Shown here: positions 34,121 to 43,355 of the stretch, in pieces | Numbering within the stretch: position 1 is the stretch's first letter | How the letters are laid out: the number at the start of each line of letters is the position of its first letter | From: Rhodanobacter thiooxydans | Lineage (GTDB): Bacteria; Pseudomonadota; Gammaproteobacteria; Xanthomonadales; Rhodanobacteraceae | Assembly (NCBI RefSeq): GCF_021545845.1 | Contig: NZ_CP088923.1 | Span: 1,116,001 to 1,180,000 of the forward strand | Reading direction: 5' to 3' | DNA: 64,000 bases | The notes under the pieces: generated by a model | Told to the model about the DNA's origin: nothing | What the model saw: only the letters and a program-made list of their open reading frames with translations | Database searches by the model: none | Program-made: the position numbers and the translations under genes

Positions 34121-37100
34121 TTGGAACGAGCTGCTGCGGATCCGTCCGTCCGGTGCACGAAAAGGACGCACTGACGAGGAGTCGGCGGCCGCCAGCTTGA
34201 CTTGCTTGCCCGTGCGCTGCTTGATAAGCAAGAACAGGGGCGGCAGGGGACGACCATGGAGCCAGGACGGATTGTCAAAGAGGCGCGTGTACGGGTGTGC
34301 GTAGAGCATGCGCTGCTAAAGCGTCTCGCACAGGATGCGAGAGTGGCCCTGACGGCAGCGCAATACGCGTTGCCCGAGCCCGAGGCGGTGCGCCGCCAGT
34401 TGCTGGGACGGGCCGTGCGACTCACCGAAGCAATGGCGCCCAAGGCCATCATGGCGGCAGTCGAGATCCGGGACGCGTTCGGGCTGACTTCGCCGGTCGA
34501 GATCTACCAGTCTGCCGGCCGCGAAAACGCGGCCATGCACCTCTTGCGCGAGCCGATCCTGATGGAGATCCAGGGGCGGCTTTTGTCCCTGCTCGACGAT
34601 GGCGCCCTGCGTGCGGTGATCGGTCATGAGTTCGGCCACTTCATCGCGCACGGGCCGGACTCGCCGCATGCACAGGTGAGTGCGCTGGCCACGTCGCTGG
34701 CGCTGGCCGAAGACGCGCCGGTGGAGCTTGCGCTGGTCGCCTCCACTCTTTCGATGGCGCGCGAATTGACTGCCGATCGCTACGCTCTGCTCGCCACGCG
34801 GGATCTGGATGCGCTGCTGCGCCTGGAAATGGTGGCGACCACTGGCTTGCCCGCGGAAGACCTCGGCGGCGATACAGCCGGCTATCTCGCCCAGTGTTGC
34901 GAGCTGGTGGAGGCGTGCCTCGCGGAGGGTGACAGTGCGCAGGGCGTCACCCACCCCGAACACGGCGTGCGTGCCTGGGCCGCGTGGTTGTTCAGCGAGA
35001 CCACGCTGTATCGCGAGTTGACCGGTTGCGGTCCCGGCACGCGCACGCTCGACGAGGTGGATGCCCTGATCGAGCGCGTATTGCGCCGGCCCGGGCTGGA
35101 CGGCGCGTTCCAGTACCTGGAGCCACCGCCCGCGGAACTGCACGAGCTGGCGCTGGCGGCTGCCGTGCTGGTGTCGATGGCTGATGACAACCTGAGCGAT
35201 GAAGAGGCCGAGGTGCTGGAACGCACCTTTGCCTCGCTGGTGCCCGACTGGCGTCGCCTGCTCGATCCGGCACAGGCGGCACAACGCGTCGAGGAGCTTG
35301 CGCCGCTGGCCAAGGCTTGGGGCTCGTCGTTCCTGCGTCCATTGTTCAACCTGCTGATCCACGTACTCACGGCCGACGGCGTAGCGGACGAGCGCGAGTT
35401 CGCGCGTGTCATGGAGATCGGCCGCTTGCTTGGCGGCGAGGAGTTGTTTGGTACGTTGATGCGAACGGTGCTCCGCCGGATCACCGTGGAACGCCGTGAG
35501 GAGAGCGCCGCCAAGCCGCTGCCAGTGCGCGCCCGTGATGCCGCGCAGGCGCTGGATGTTTATCTCGCCGCCATCTGGCGGCGCGGTGGGTCGCAGACCA
35601 CCTTGCGCCAGCTGTTGCGCCTGGTGGGCGAAACGCGCCGTGAGGGTGCTGTGCTCGCGCGGCTCGCGGCGGCGCTGGAACACGCCGGCCTTTCCACGTC
35701 AGTCGATGTCGCGACGGTCGACCTGGATGGAACCATTGCGTTGTCGCCCAGGCACGCAGCGGCAACCGTGACACCGCCGCCGCCCTTGCCGCAGGATGCG
35801 TTGCTGCGCGCCATCCAGCGCCTGCGCGACGAGCTCATCAGCGGCGACGGGCGCAGCCCATCGGTGCGGCTGCGCGAAGTGCGCGTCGGTCGTGCGTTCG
35901 ATCTCGCCGCACTGTCGCGTATCTCGGTAGGACATGCGGATCGCTGCCTGACATTGGCACAGGACGCCCGCCGCGTGGTGCTGGTGCAGGCGGAACAGGC
36001 TGGCGAGTCAAAGGAGGCCGCCAGTCTCCTGCGCCAGCTTGTCGAACTGCGGCGCGAGCACCTGGCGCGGCGTGAGGAGACCGGTGCGCGCGACCTGCAT
36101 CTCGGCGTCGGTTTCGTGCGCGGCGTGGTGAACGGTTATGTGGTGCGCGCACCCCTGCTGTTGTATCCGGTGGAACTGGAGCCGGACGGCATCGGCGGTA
36201 TCGCGCTGGTGCATGTGGCCGATGAGCCACCGGTCGCCAACCAGGCACTGTTGCGGCTCATCCATCTCAAGGCGAACCTGCCTTTTGCCGACGATCAGGC
36301 AGTCAAGCTCGACGCACTGGCGGCCGACGCCGGCCGGGGCGTGGTGGCGCTGGCCGATCACCTGCGCCAGATCGGCATGGACATTTTCGAGATCGATGCC
36401 GCACTGCATACGCTCGACCCGCTCGATGACGACACGGTTGCCTGGAAGGGTTGCCGACTTGAGCTCGAAGCCTGCGCCGTCATCGGTCTGTTCCCCCAGT
36501 CCCGCTCCGAACTGCTGCACGACTATGAGCAACTGCTCGCTGAAATAGACTCCCCCGGTGCGGATGTGCATGCGTCGCTGGGTTGCGCCAGTGCACTCTT
36601 GCCGGCATCCCTGCGCACGGATCATGCGGCGGAGCCGGCTGCGATCGAGTCAACTGCGCAGGCTCCGACGCTGGTGATTGCCGCCGATCCCTCGCAGGTG
36701 GATGTGGTGCGCATGGCGGGCAATACACGCGCCATGGTCGTCGATGGCCCACCAGGGACCGGCAAGAGCCAGGTGATCGTGAACCTGGTGGCGGATGCGC
36801 TCGCACGCGGTGAGCGCGTGGCGGTGGTATCGGAGAAACGCGCGGCGCTGGACGTGGTTGCCCAGCGCCTGGCGGGGATCGGCTTCGGCGCTCTGGTTGG
36901 CGTGGTGCACGACGTGGTCGATGACCGCAAGGCGCTGTTTCGCAAGATCCACGACCGGCTGGAGTCGAGGGCAAACCGCCCTGCTGCGCCTGCGTCTACC
37001 GCGGAGGACGTCGTGCAATTGACTGGCCGGCTGCGTCCGCGCATCGCGCACACGCGCCATTCGACTGCAGGCGAGCCACCGCTGGGCAAGCTGGCCACCT

Positions 37101-39945
37101 ACGCCGCCGGCATTGCCGATACCGTGCCCCAAACCATGCCGCCGCTGGCAGGCCTTCCGTTTGGCGGCGCGCTCAAGCTGGCGAAGCTGGCGCAGGCTTG
37201 CCGGCCCTGGGCCGATTTGATGGTGTCGGACAGTCCGTGGCGCCCCTCGGTGACACACCAGCGCCGCTCGCTGGCCGGGAGTACGCGCGAAGCACGCGCG
37301 GCCTTCGCCGAATCGCTCATGCAGGCGGTGCGCACGGCTGCTGCCGTGGAAGCAGCAGCAGTGCGCCAAGGTGTCGCGCCCGCCACCAGCGAGTCGCACA
37401 TGGAAGAACTGCTGAGAGCACACAAGGCGCTCACCTCCCTCAAGGAGGTCGACGCCCTGGCGGCGGCTCTGTTGGAATTTCCTGACGATCGCCGCGCACC
37501 CTTGCTCGCCTTGCGGGCGGACTGGATGAGCGCATCGGAAGCGTGGCAGGCCCATCCCGCGCCGGTGCGCGTCGATGCCACGCCGGCGTTCGAGCAGTGC
37601 GTACAGGCGCTTTTGACTCAAGGCACCTCGTTCTTGCGTTACCTGTCGCCGGGCTGGTGGAAGGCGCGTGGCACCATCAAGCGCCAGCTGGCGGACGTCT
37701 GGCCGGATGCCTTGGGTCGACCGATCGACGCCACCTTGTTGCACGACCTGCATCGGCGGCTGCGACTGGCGCGACTGTGGGCGAGTTTCGACCAGACCGC
37801 CGCCCGGACCGGACTTGCACGGGTGCTCGTCGGCGACGCCGGACAGGTTGCCCAATCCTTGCAGCGCGTAGCCGACATCGCCGAACCTGTGCACTGTCTG
37901 GTGCGCGTTCGCAACGCGTTGACAACACTGGACGCATGGGCTGCCGGCGATGCGAAAGCATGGCGGCAGACAGTATTCGACCGTCTGGCCGCGGCGCAGG
38001 CATGGCGCAAACATGTCGTGGCCAGTCACGCCGCTGCCGAGATTTTCCATGACCTGACTCCGAGCACCCCGGCTGCAGAGCTTGGTATCCGGCATCGCGT
38101 CTTCGCACAGCACGCCGACCGCGCCGCCGAACTGGATCGACACCTCGCCGAGGCCTTGACTGTGGATGCATGTGGTCCCCTGGCGATTGCCGCCTGCGCT
38201 GACGCCTCGTCCAGTGCATGGTCGGACCTTCTGCTGAAGGCGTGGGCAATCGGTTGCGTGCAGGCGGCACACGATGCGTTACCGGGTGCCTTGCGCAGCG
38301 GCGAAGTGGACGACAACGTCACTCGCCAACTGAATGAAGCGCTTGAAGCTCAGGCGCAGGCATCCCGCCACCGCGTGCTCGATGGTGCGGACGCGGCACC
38401 CCTGCTTGCCATGCCCGTAGCCGAAAAGTACGCGCGGCGCACGCCCGCGCAGGCTGCCCGCGACAAACTGCAACACGAAGTGGCCAAGCAGCGCGGCCTG
38501 ATGCCGCTGCGCAGTTTCGTACACAGCTATGCGGTGCAAGGCTTGTTCGACACGTTGCCGGTATGGCTGCTGTCGCCGGAAACGCTGGTCGTGTTGTTTC
38601 CGCGCCAGCCGGTGTTCGATGTGGTGATCTTCGATGAGGCGTCGCAGTGCACCGTCGCCAACGGTTTTCCCGCGCTGCTGCGTGCGCGGCGCGTGGTTAT
38701 CGCGGGTGACGACCGGCAGATGCCGCCCACCGCCTTCTTCAAGGCCACGCGCGACGAGGGTGAAACGGACTCCGAAGAAGAAACGGAACCAGCCGATTTC
38801 CTCACCTCGGAATCGCTGCTGACGCTCGCCCGTTTACGCATGCCGGCACGGCGGCTCGACTGGCATTATCGCTGCCAGGACGAGGACCTGATTGCGTTCT
38901 CCAACCATGCGATGTACGGAGGCGCGCTGCTCACCTGTCCCGCTTCGTCCCGGCCACCGGTACCGGCCAGCCTGCGCTGGATTGCGGTAGCCGATGCAAA
39001 GTACGAGGGCGGACGCAACGATGTCGAAGCCGAGCGCGTGGTGGACCTCGTTGGGGAACTGTTGGCCCGGCCGCAGCCACCGACGATCGGCATCGTGACT
39101 TTCAACCTCTCGCAGCGCCTGGCCATACTTGACGCCATTGACCGGCGACGTTCATCGCAAGAGGAGTTCGCTCGCCTGTACGGAGCGGCCGAAGCGCTTG
39201 AGCGGCTCGACGACCGCCCCTTCGTCAAGAATATCGAAAGCGTGCAGGGCGATGAGCGCGACGTGATCGTTTTCTCGCTAGGCCATGCGCCGGTGGAACG
39301 CGTGCACAAGACACGCGGTGTGCAGCATTACGTGCCGGCGCGGTTCGGGCCGCTGGGCCAGCGTGGTGGCGAGCGTCGCCTGAACGTGGCCGTCTCGCGT
39401 GCACGTCAGGAAGCCGTCGTGGTCGCCTCATTCGATCCTGGTCAATTAAGCGTGGCGCGTGCGAAGAACGACGGCCCACGCCTGTTCAAGGCCTATCTGG
39501 AGTATGTCCACCACATGTCCGGCGGCGATCGCTCGCTCGCCGCGCATGTGCTGGACGTGGTGCGCGCCGCAGCGAGTCCGTCCGTCAGTAGCGCGCAGGG
39601 GGTTCTGCCGGGCTTCGTGCCGCTTGCCGGCCAACTGATCGAGGCGTTGTTCGCGAAGGGCATCGAGGCCAGCGCGCATGTGGGCGCTTCGCGCTTCAAG
39701 GTGGATGTGGCGGCTGAGGGCGAAGTCGCCGGGCGGGCGTATCGCGTGGCGATTCTTTGTGATGAGGGCGACACCGACGATGGTGCATATCGTAGGACCC
39801 AGCGGGCTTCCCTGTTGCGTCGGCGCGGCTGGCACGTAGTGCACGTCGATGGTATCGAATGGCTGACCGATCGGAATGCGGTCCTCATGCGAATCGAGCG
39901 AGCCATGGCGTAGCAGTCGGAACCCGGGCGCGCAGGTTGGAACGA
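34121..39945. mobile_element. Candidate inserted unit bounded by a 9-bp direct repeat
   Basis: TTGGAACGA occurs at 34121-34129 and again at 39937-39945, exactly where the flanking gene fragments (M1 peptidase on the left, TonB receptor on the right) break off. Short inverted GCGCGCCCGG/CCGGGCGCGC sequences lie just outside the left repeat and just inside the right one. The unit contains a single gene and no integrase or transposase, so the transfer mechanism is unknown. Confidence 0.45.
34256..39913 (+). CDS. Giant M48 peptidase - TerB - SF1 helicase - nuclease-fold protein
   Basis: About 1,885 residues. (1) Residues 60-230: M48-like zinc peptidase with VIGHEFGHF (H124, E125, H128) and ELTADRYAL (E170, D174), a complete ExxxD-type third-ligand motif. 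(2) About 296-405: TerB-like all-helical domain with two SMADDNLSDEE / LTADGVADERE metal-type repeats. (3) About 530-760: DUF4011-like segment including APLLLYPVELE. (4) About 800-1740: superfamily 1 helicase of the Upf1/Dna2 group, Walker A GPPGTGKS (831-838), Walker B VIFDEASQ (D1460, E1461), GDDRQMPPT, SVQGDERDVIVFS, and motif VI LNVAVSRAR (from 1709). (5) About 1790-1885: MTES_1575/Vsr-like fold (FKVDVAAEG ... AILCDEGD ... LLRRRGWHVVHVDGIEW), where leucine stands at the usual glutamate of IECDG. No signal peptide: cytoplasmic. A stand-alone gene between gene remnants. The start at 34256 (CAGGGGACGACC before it) is preferred over TTG at 34202. I do not recognise this exact combination as a named system; antiviral defence is an inference. 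Confidence 0.8.
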   Translation: MEPGRIVKEARVRVCVEHALLKRLAQDARVALTAAQYALPEPEAVRRQLLGRAVRLTEAMAPKAIMAAVEIRDAFGLTSPVEIYQSAGRENAAMHLLREPILMEIQGRLLSLLDDGALRAVIGHEFGHFIAHGPDSPHAQVSALATSLALAEDAPVELALVASTLSMARELTADRYALLATRDLDALLRLEMVATTGLPAEDLGGDTAGYLAQCCELVEACLAEGDSAQGVTHPEHGVRAWAAWLFSETTLYRELTGCGPGTRTLDEVDALIERVLRRPGLDGAFQYLEPPPAELHELALAAAVLVSMADDNLSDEEAEVLERTFASLVPDWRRLLDPAQAAQRVEELAPLAKAWGSSFLRPLFNLLIHVLTADGVADEREFARVMEIGRLLGGEELFGTLMRTVLRRITVERREESAAKPLPVRARDAAQALDVYLAAIWRRGGSQTTLRQLLRLVGETRREGAVLARLAAALEHAGLSTSVDVATVDLDGTIALSPRHAAATVTPPPPLPQDALLRAIQRLRDELISGDGRSPSVRLREVRVGRAFDLAALSRISVGHADRCLTLAQDARRVVLVQAEQAGESKEAASLLRQLVELRREHLARREETGARDLHLGVGFVRGVVNGYVVRAPLLLYPVELEPDGIGGIALVHVADEPPVANQALLRLIHLKANLPFADDQAVKLDALAADAGRGVVALADHLRQIGMDIFEIDAALHTLDPLDDDTVAWKGCRLELEACAVIGLFPQSRSELLHDYEQLLAEIDSPGADVHASLGCASALLPASLRTDHAAEPAAIESTAQAPTLVIAADPSQVDVVRMAGNTRAMVVDGPPGTGKSQVIVNLVADALARGERVAVVSEKRAALDVVAQRLAGIGFGALVGVVHDVVDDRKALFRKIHDRLESRANRPAAPASTAEDVVQLTGRLRPRIAHTRHSTAGEPPLGKLATYAAGIADTVPQTMPPLAGLPFGGALKLAKLAQACRPWADLMVSDSPWRPSVTHQRRSLAGSTREARAAFAESLMQAVRTAAAVEAAAVRQGVAPATSESHMEELLRAHKALTSLKEVDALAAALLEFPDDRRAPLLALRADWMSASEAWQAHPAPVRVDATPAFEQCVQALLTQGTSFLRYLSPGWWKARGTIKRQLADVWPDALGRPIDATLLHDLHRRLRLARLWASFDQTAARTGLARVLVGDAGQVAQSLQRVADIAEPVHCLVRVRNALTTLDAWAAGDAKAWRQTVFDRLAAAQAWRKHVVASHAAAEIFHDLTPSTPAAELGIRHRVFAQHADRAAELDRHLAEALTVDACGPLAIAACADASSSAWSDLLLKAWAIGCVQAAHDALPGALRSGEVDDNVTRQLNEALEAQAQASRHRVLDGADAAPLLAMPVAEKYARRTPAQAARDKLQHEVAKQRGLMPLRSFVHSYAVQGLFDTLPVWLLSPETLVVLFPRQPVFDVVIFDEASQCTVANGFPALLRARRVVIAGDDRQMPPTAFFKATRDEGETDSEEETEPADFLTSESLLTLARLRMPARRLDWHYRCQDEDLIAFSNHAMYGGALLTCPASSRPPVPASLRWIAVADAKYEGGRNDVEAERVVDLVGELLARPQPPTIGIVTFNLSQRLAILDAIDRRRSSQEEFARLYGAAEALERLDDRPFVKNIESVQGDERDVIVFSLGHAPVERVHKTRGVQHYVPARFGPLGQRGGERRLNVAVSRARQEAVVVASFDPGQLSVARAKNDGPRLFKAYLEYVHHMSGGDRSLAAHVLDVVRAAASPSVSSAQGVLPGFVPLAGQLIEALFAKGIEASAHVGASRFKVDVAAEGEVAGRAYRVAILCDEGDTDDGAYRRTQRASLLRRRGWHVVHVDGIEWLTDRNAVLMRIERAMA

Positions 39946-40104
39946 CGCTTTCCGAAGTTTCGCGGCAGGCGACTGTCAGTCGTGGTGAACAACCTCGGCG
40001 ACCGCCGCTACGTCGGTTCGGTAATCGTCAACGACAGCAACGGGCGCTACTTCGAACCGGGTCCCGGCCGCACCTGGATGCTGGGGGCGCGGCTGGTTTT
40101 CTGA
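39937..40104 (+). pseudogene. TonB-dependent receptor, C-terminal fragment
   Basis: About 45 codons with the end of an outer-membrane barrel: LSVVVNNLGDRRYVGSVIVN, then GRYFEPGPGRTWMLGARLVF and TGA at 40102. The terminal Phe and the final strands are typical of TonB receptors. Everything upstream is missing, cut at the junction with the large gene. Confidence 0.75.
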
Positions 40105-40128
40105 CGGGTCGTCGACCGGGGCGCGCGG

Positions 40129-42102
40129 CTATTTCACCTTCAGCGTGTCGTTCGAGCGGTCCGCTTCCGGCAGGGCATGCAGCGGGTCCAGTGTGGCCGA
40201 CACCACCTTCTGCGTGCCGGCCACGCGCACCACGTACTCGCGGTGCTGCTGCCAGGTCTCGACCGGCACGCGCAGGTCCCGCGTGTTGCCGTCGGCGTAG
40301 GTCACCCGCAGCGTGGTGGGCAGCACCAGCTAGCCGAGGTTGGCGATGGTGACTTCCGCGCCATGCGACCAGTGGCCGTCGATCGGCGCGATCTTGCGCA
40401 CGGCCATGTCGAACTGCCAGTTGTGCTCGTACCAGCCGCGCCAGAACCAGCCCAGGTCCTCGCCGGTCTCGCTTTCCATGAAGCGGAAGAAGTCCGATGG
40501 GCTGGGGTGCTTGAACGCCCAGGTGGCGATGTAGCGGCGCAGCGCGGGGTCGAAGCGCTCCGGCCCGACGATCTGCTCGCGCAGCAGCACCAGCCCGAAC
40601 GCGCCCTTGAAGTAGCTGATCGGGTGGCGGTACTTCTCCGTCATCATGTCGGCGCCGTTGATCAGGACGGGCGCGGCGGGGTCGGCGATGACTTTCGCGA
40701 TCTCGTCGGCGGGGTTGCCGCCGCCGGGTGCGTACTCGCTGTCGCGCTTGGGGGCGTACTCGCCGTTGTTGAAGGCGTAGTCCTCGTAGACGTCGATGAA
40801 GGTGTTGAAGCCCTCGTCCATCCACGCGTCGCGGCGCTCGTTGCTGCCCACAATCATCGGGAACCAGCTGTGCCCGATCTCGTGCGCGATCACCATGTGC
40901 AGTTTGCTGCCCTTGGCCAGCTTGTGGTCGAAGGTGATGCCGGGGTACTCCATGCCGCCGGCGGTGCCGGCCTCGTTGATCGCCACCGGCCATGGGTACG
41001 GGTACCACTGCCGCGAGAAGTACTCGGTGGCGGCCTTGAGGTATTCGGTGGCGCGGCCCCAGGCTTCCTTGCCGCCGCTTTCGACGGGGTAGACCGACAT
41101 CGCCAGCGCGGTCCTGCCCTGCGGCAGGTTGATCCGCGCGGCGTCCCACACGAACGCCTTCGAGGCGCCGAACGCCACGTCGCGGGTGTTCTGCATGCGG
41201 AAGTGCCAGGTCAGCGTGCCGCCCTGTTTCGGACGGCTGGACGGCTGGGCGACTTCTTCCAGTGTGCGGATCATCACGGTGGCGTCGCTGCGGCGCGCCT
41301 GCTCCAGCCGCTCGCGCTCGGTGCTGGTCAGCACTTCCTGCGGATTCACCAGTTCGCCGGAGCCGGCCACGATCATCTCGCTCGGCACGGTGATGGCGTA
41401 GTCGAAATCGCCGTACTCGAGATAGAACTCGCTGTTGAGGTAGGGCGCGGTGTCCCAGCCGCGCAGGTCGTCGTACACGGCCATGCGCGGGTACCACTGC
41501 GCGATCTCGAAGATCTCGCCGTTCTGGCTCGGGTTGACGTCGGTGCGGCCGCCGAACTCGCCCGGCACGGTGTAGCTCCAGGTGACGTGCAGGCGCAGGT
41601 TGCCGCCGTTGCCTTGCAGCGCCACCGGCAACTGCACCTGCATGCGCGTGTCGGAAACCAGCCACGGCACCGCCTGCCGCTTGCCGTGCGCGTCCTCCAG
41701 CTCGACCGTGGCGATCCGGTAGCCGTCGGTGAACTCGGTGGGGAACTTGCTGGTGAACGCGCCGCGGGCGTCGCGCCGATAGCGGTTCTGGTCCAGTTGC
41801 AGCCACAGCACGTCGAGCGCGTCGGGGCTGTGGTTGGTGTAACTGATCACCTCGCTGCCGCGCAGCTGCCGGGTGGCCGGGTCGAGCGTGGCCGTGATGG
41901 TGTAGTCGGCGCGGTTCTGCCAGAACAGCGGCCCGGGCTTGCCGCTGGCCGAGCGGTAGGCCGTGGCCGGCTGCGGGTAGCTGTACGGCGCGAAGGCTTG
42001 CAGCGGGTCGAACTTCGCCGCTGCCGGTGCCGGCGCAGCCGTGGCAGCGGCGGCCAGCAGCAGGGTGGCGCTGGCGGCAAGCAAAACGGCGGGCTTCTTC
42101 AT
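40129..42102 (-). pseudogene. M1-family metallopeptidase with an in-frame amber codon
   Basis: The frame from the signal peptide start (MKKPAVLLAASATLLLAA) to 40129 would give about 657 residues. It has GGMEYPG (substrate-binding GxMEN equivalent), the zinc site VIAHEIGHSWFP and DEGFNTFIDVYEDY (third ligand Glu). A TAG at 40330-40332, after VTIANLG, truncates the product to 590 residues, and the last 67 codons (LVLPTTLRVTYADGNTR ... LPEADRSNDTLKVK) remain in frame. The lost part is a C-terminal beta domain. The product may still be active; I call it a pseudogene because of the clear continuation. Confidence 0.7.
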
Positions 42103-42128
42103 GCGGTGCCTTGGGCAGAGGAAACGGG

Positions 42129-43355
42129 TCACGGCCGGCCACCGGCACGCAGCAGCGCCAGCACGTCGTGGCAGGCGCCCATGGTGTGGTAGTCGGTCTT
42201 GCCGGCCGGGCTTTTCTCGTCGCTGAGCTTGCGGTTGTCACGGCTGAGGATGCGGTACCAGGCGCCGTGGCGGTGGTCGACGAAATGCTGCCAAGCGTAA
42301 GCCCACAGCTTGCCGTACCAGTCGTCGTAGAGGGCTTCGCCGGTGTGCGCATGCAGCCGTGCGGCGGCGGCTAGCGATTCGGCCTGCACCCAGAAGTACT
42401 TGTCGTCGTCGCACACGCTGCCGTCCGGCGCGAAGCCGTAGCAGATGCCGCCGTACTCGCTGTCCCAGGCGCGCGCCAGCGCGGTGTCGAACAGCTGCCG
42501 CGCGGTGGGCAGCAGCCAGTCCTCGTCGTAGCCGTGCCGGCGCAGCAGCGGCTCCAGGGTCAGCAGCAGCTTGGCCCATTCGGTCTGGTGGCCGCTCTGG
42601 AAACCCCACGGACGGAACAGGTGCTTCGGGTCGTCGCGGTGGTAGTCCCAGTCGATGGCCCAGCGGGCGTCGTAGTGCTCCCACACCAGCCCACCGGCCT
42701 TGGCGGCCTGGCGGCGGGTCATGTGGTCGGCGAGGGTGTAGGCGCGGTCGAGATAGCGCGCTTCGCCGCTGGCCTGGTAGGCGGCCAGCATCGCCTCGCA
42801 CATGTGCATGTTGGCGTTCTGGCCGCGGTAGCCGCTGAAGTGCCAGGCCGCGTCCGCCTCGTCGCGGTACAGGCCGGCGGCGTCCTCCCAGTAGTGCTGC
42901 TCCAGCAGGTGCCAGGTTTCGTCCATCCACGCGGCGGCCTCGCCGATGCCGGCCTTCAGCGCGCTGGCGTAGGCGAGCAGCACGAAGGCCACGCCGTAGG
43001 CATGGTTGGTGCGGTCCTCCGCCTGCCCGTCGCGGATCGTCCAGGCGTAGCCGCCGGTGTACGGGTCGCGGTGCACCTCGCGCAGGTAGCGCAGGCCGTG
43101 GCGCGCCGCGTCGAGGTACTCGCGCTGAAGTGCCGCATCGTCGCCGAACTCGATCGCCGCCATCGCGTAGTTGAAGACGAAGCGGGTGCTGCTGACCAGG
43201 TGCCGGTGGTTGCGCTCGTAGACCGTGCCGTCGTCGCGGAAGTAGTGGAAGAAGCCGCCTTGCGGGTCGATCGCGCGCGGGTGGTAGAACGCCATCGTCT
43301 GCGCGATGTGCCCGCGCAGGAACTTGGCGGCACGGAAGTCGGGGGCGTGACTCAT
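42129..43355 (-). CDS. AGE-family sugar isomerase, probable D-mannose isomerase
   Basis: 408 residues, (alpha/alpha)6 barrel of the N-acylglucosamine 2-epimerase family. GGFFHYFRDDGTVYERNHRH and LVSSTRFVFNYA, FRPWGFQSGHQTEWAKLLL and the late KTDYHTMGACHDV are the pattern of the mannose isomerase/YihS branch, with catalytic histidines in HQTEW and YHTMGACH. It would convert mannose to fructose, which the fructokinase encoded next phosphorylates. ATGA overlap with that gene supports coupling. Confidence 0.82.
   Translation of the reverse strand: MSHAPDFRAAKFLRGHIAQTMAFYHPRAIDPQGGFFHYFRDDGTVYERNHRHLVSSTRFVFNYAMAAIEFGDDAALQREYLDAARHGLRYLREVHRDPYTGGYAWTIRDGQAEDRTNHAYGVAFVLLAYASALKAGIGEAAAWMDETWHLLEQHYWEDAAGLYRDEADAAWHFSGYRGQNANMHMCEAMLAAYQASGEARYLDRAYTLADHMTRRQAAKAGGLVWEHYDARWAIDWDYHRDDPKHLFRPWGFQSGHQTEWAKLLLTLEPLLRRHGYDEDWLLPTARQLFDTALARAWDSEYGGICYGFAPDGSVCDDDKYFWVQAESLAAAARLHAHTGEALYDDWYGKLWAYAWQHFVDHRHGAWYRILSRDNRKLSDEKSPAGKTDYHTMGACHDVLALLRAGGRP

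Noticed and set aside
36650..38272. A 540-codon minus-strand frame inside the giant gene
   Set aside because: Antisense to the helicase core with no domain; the plus strand has every SF1 motif.
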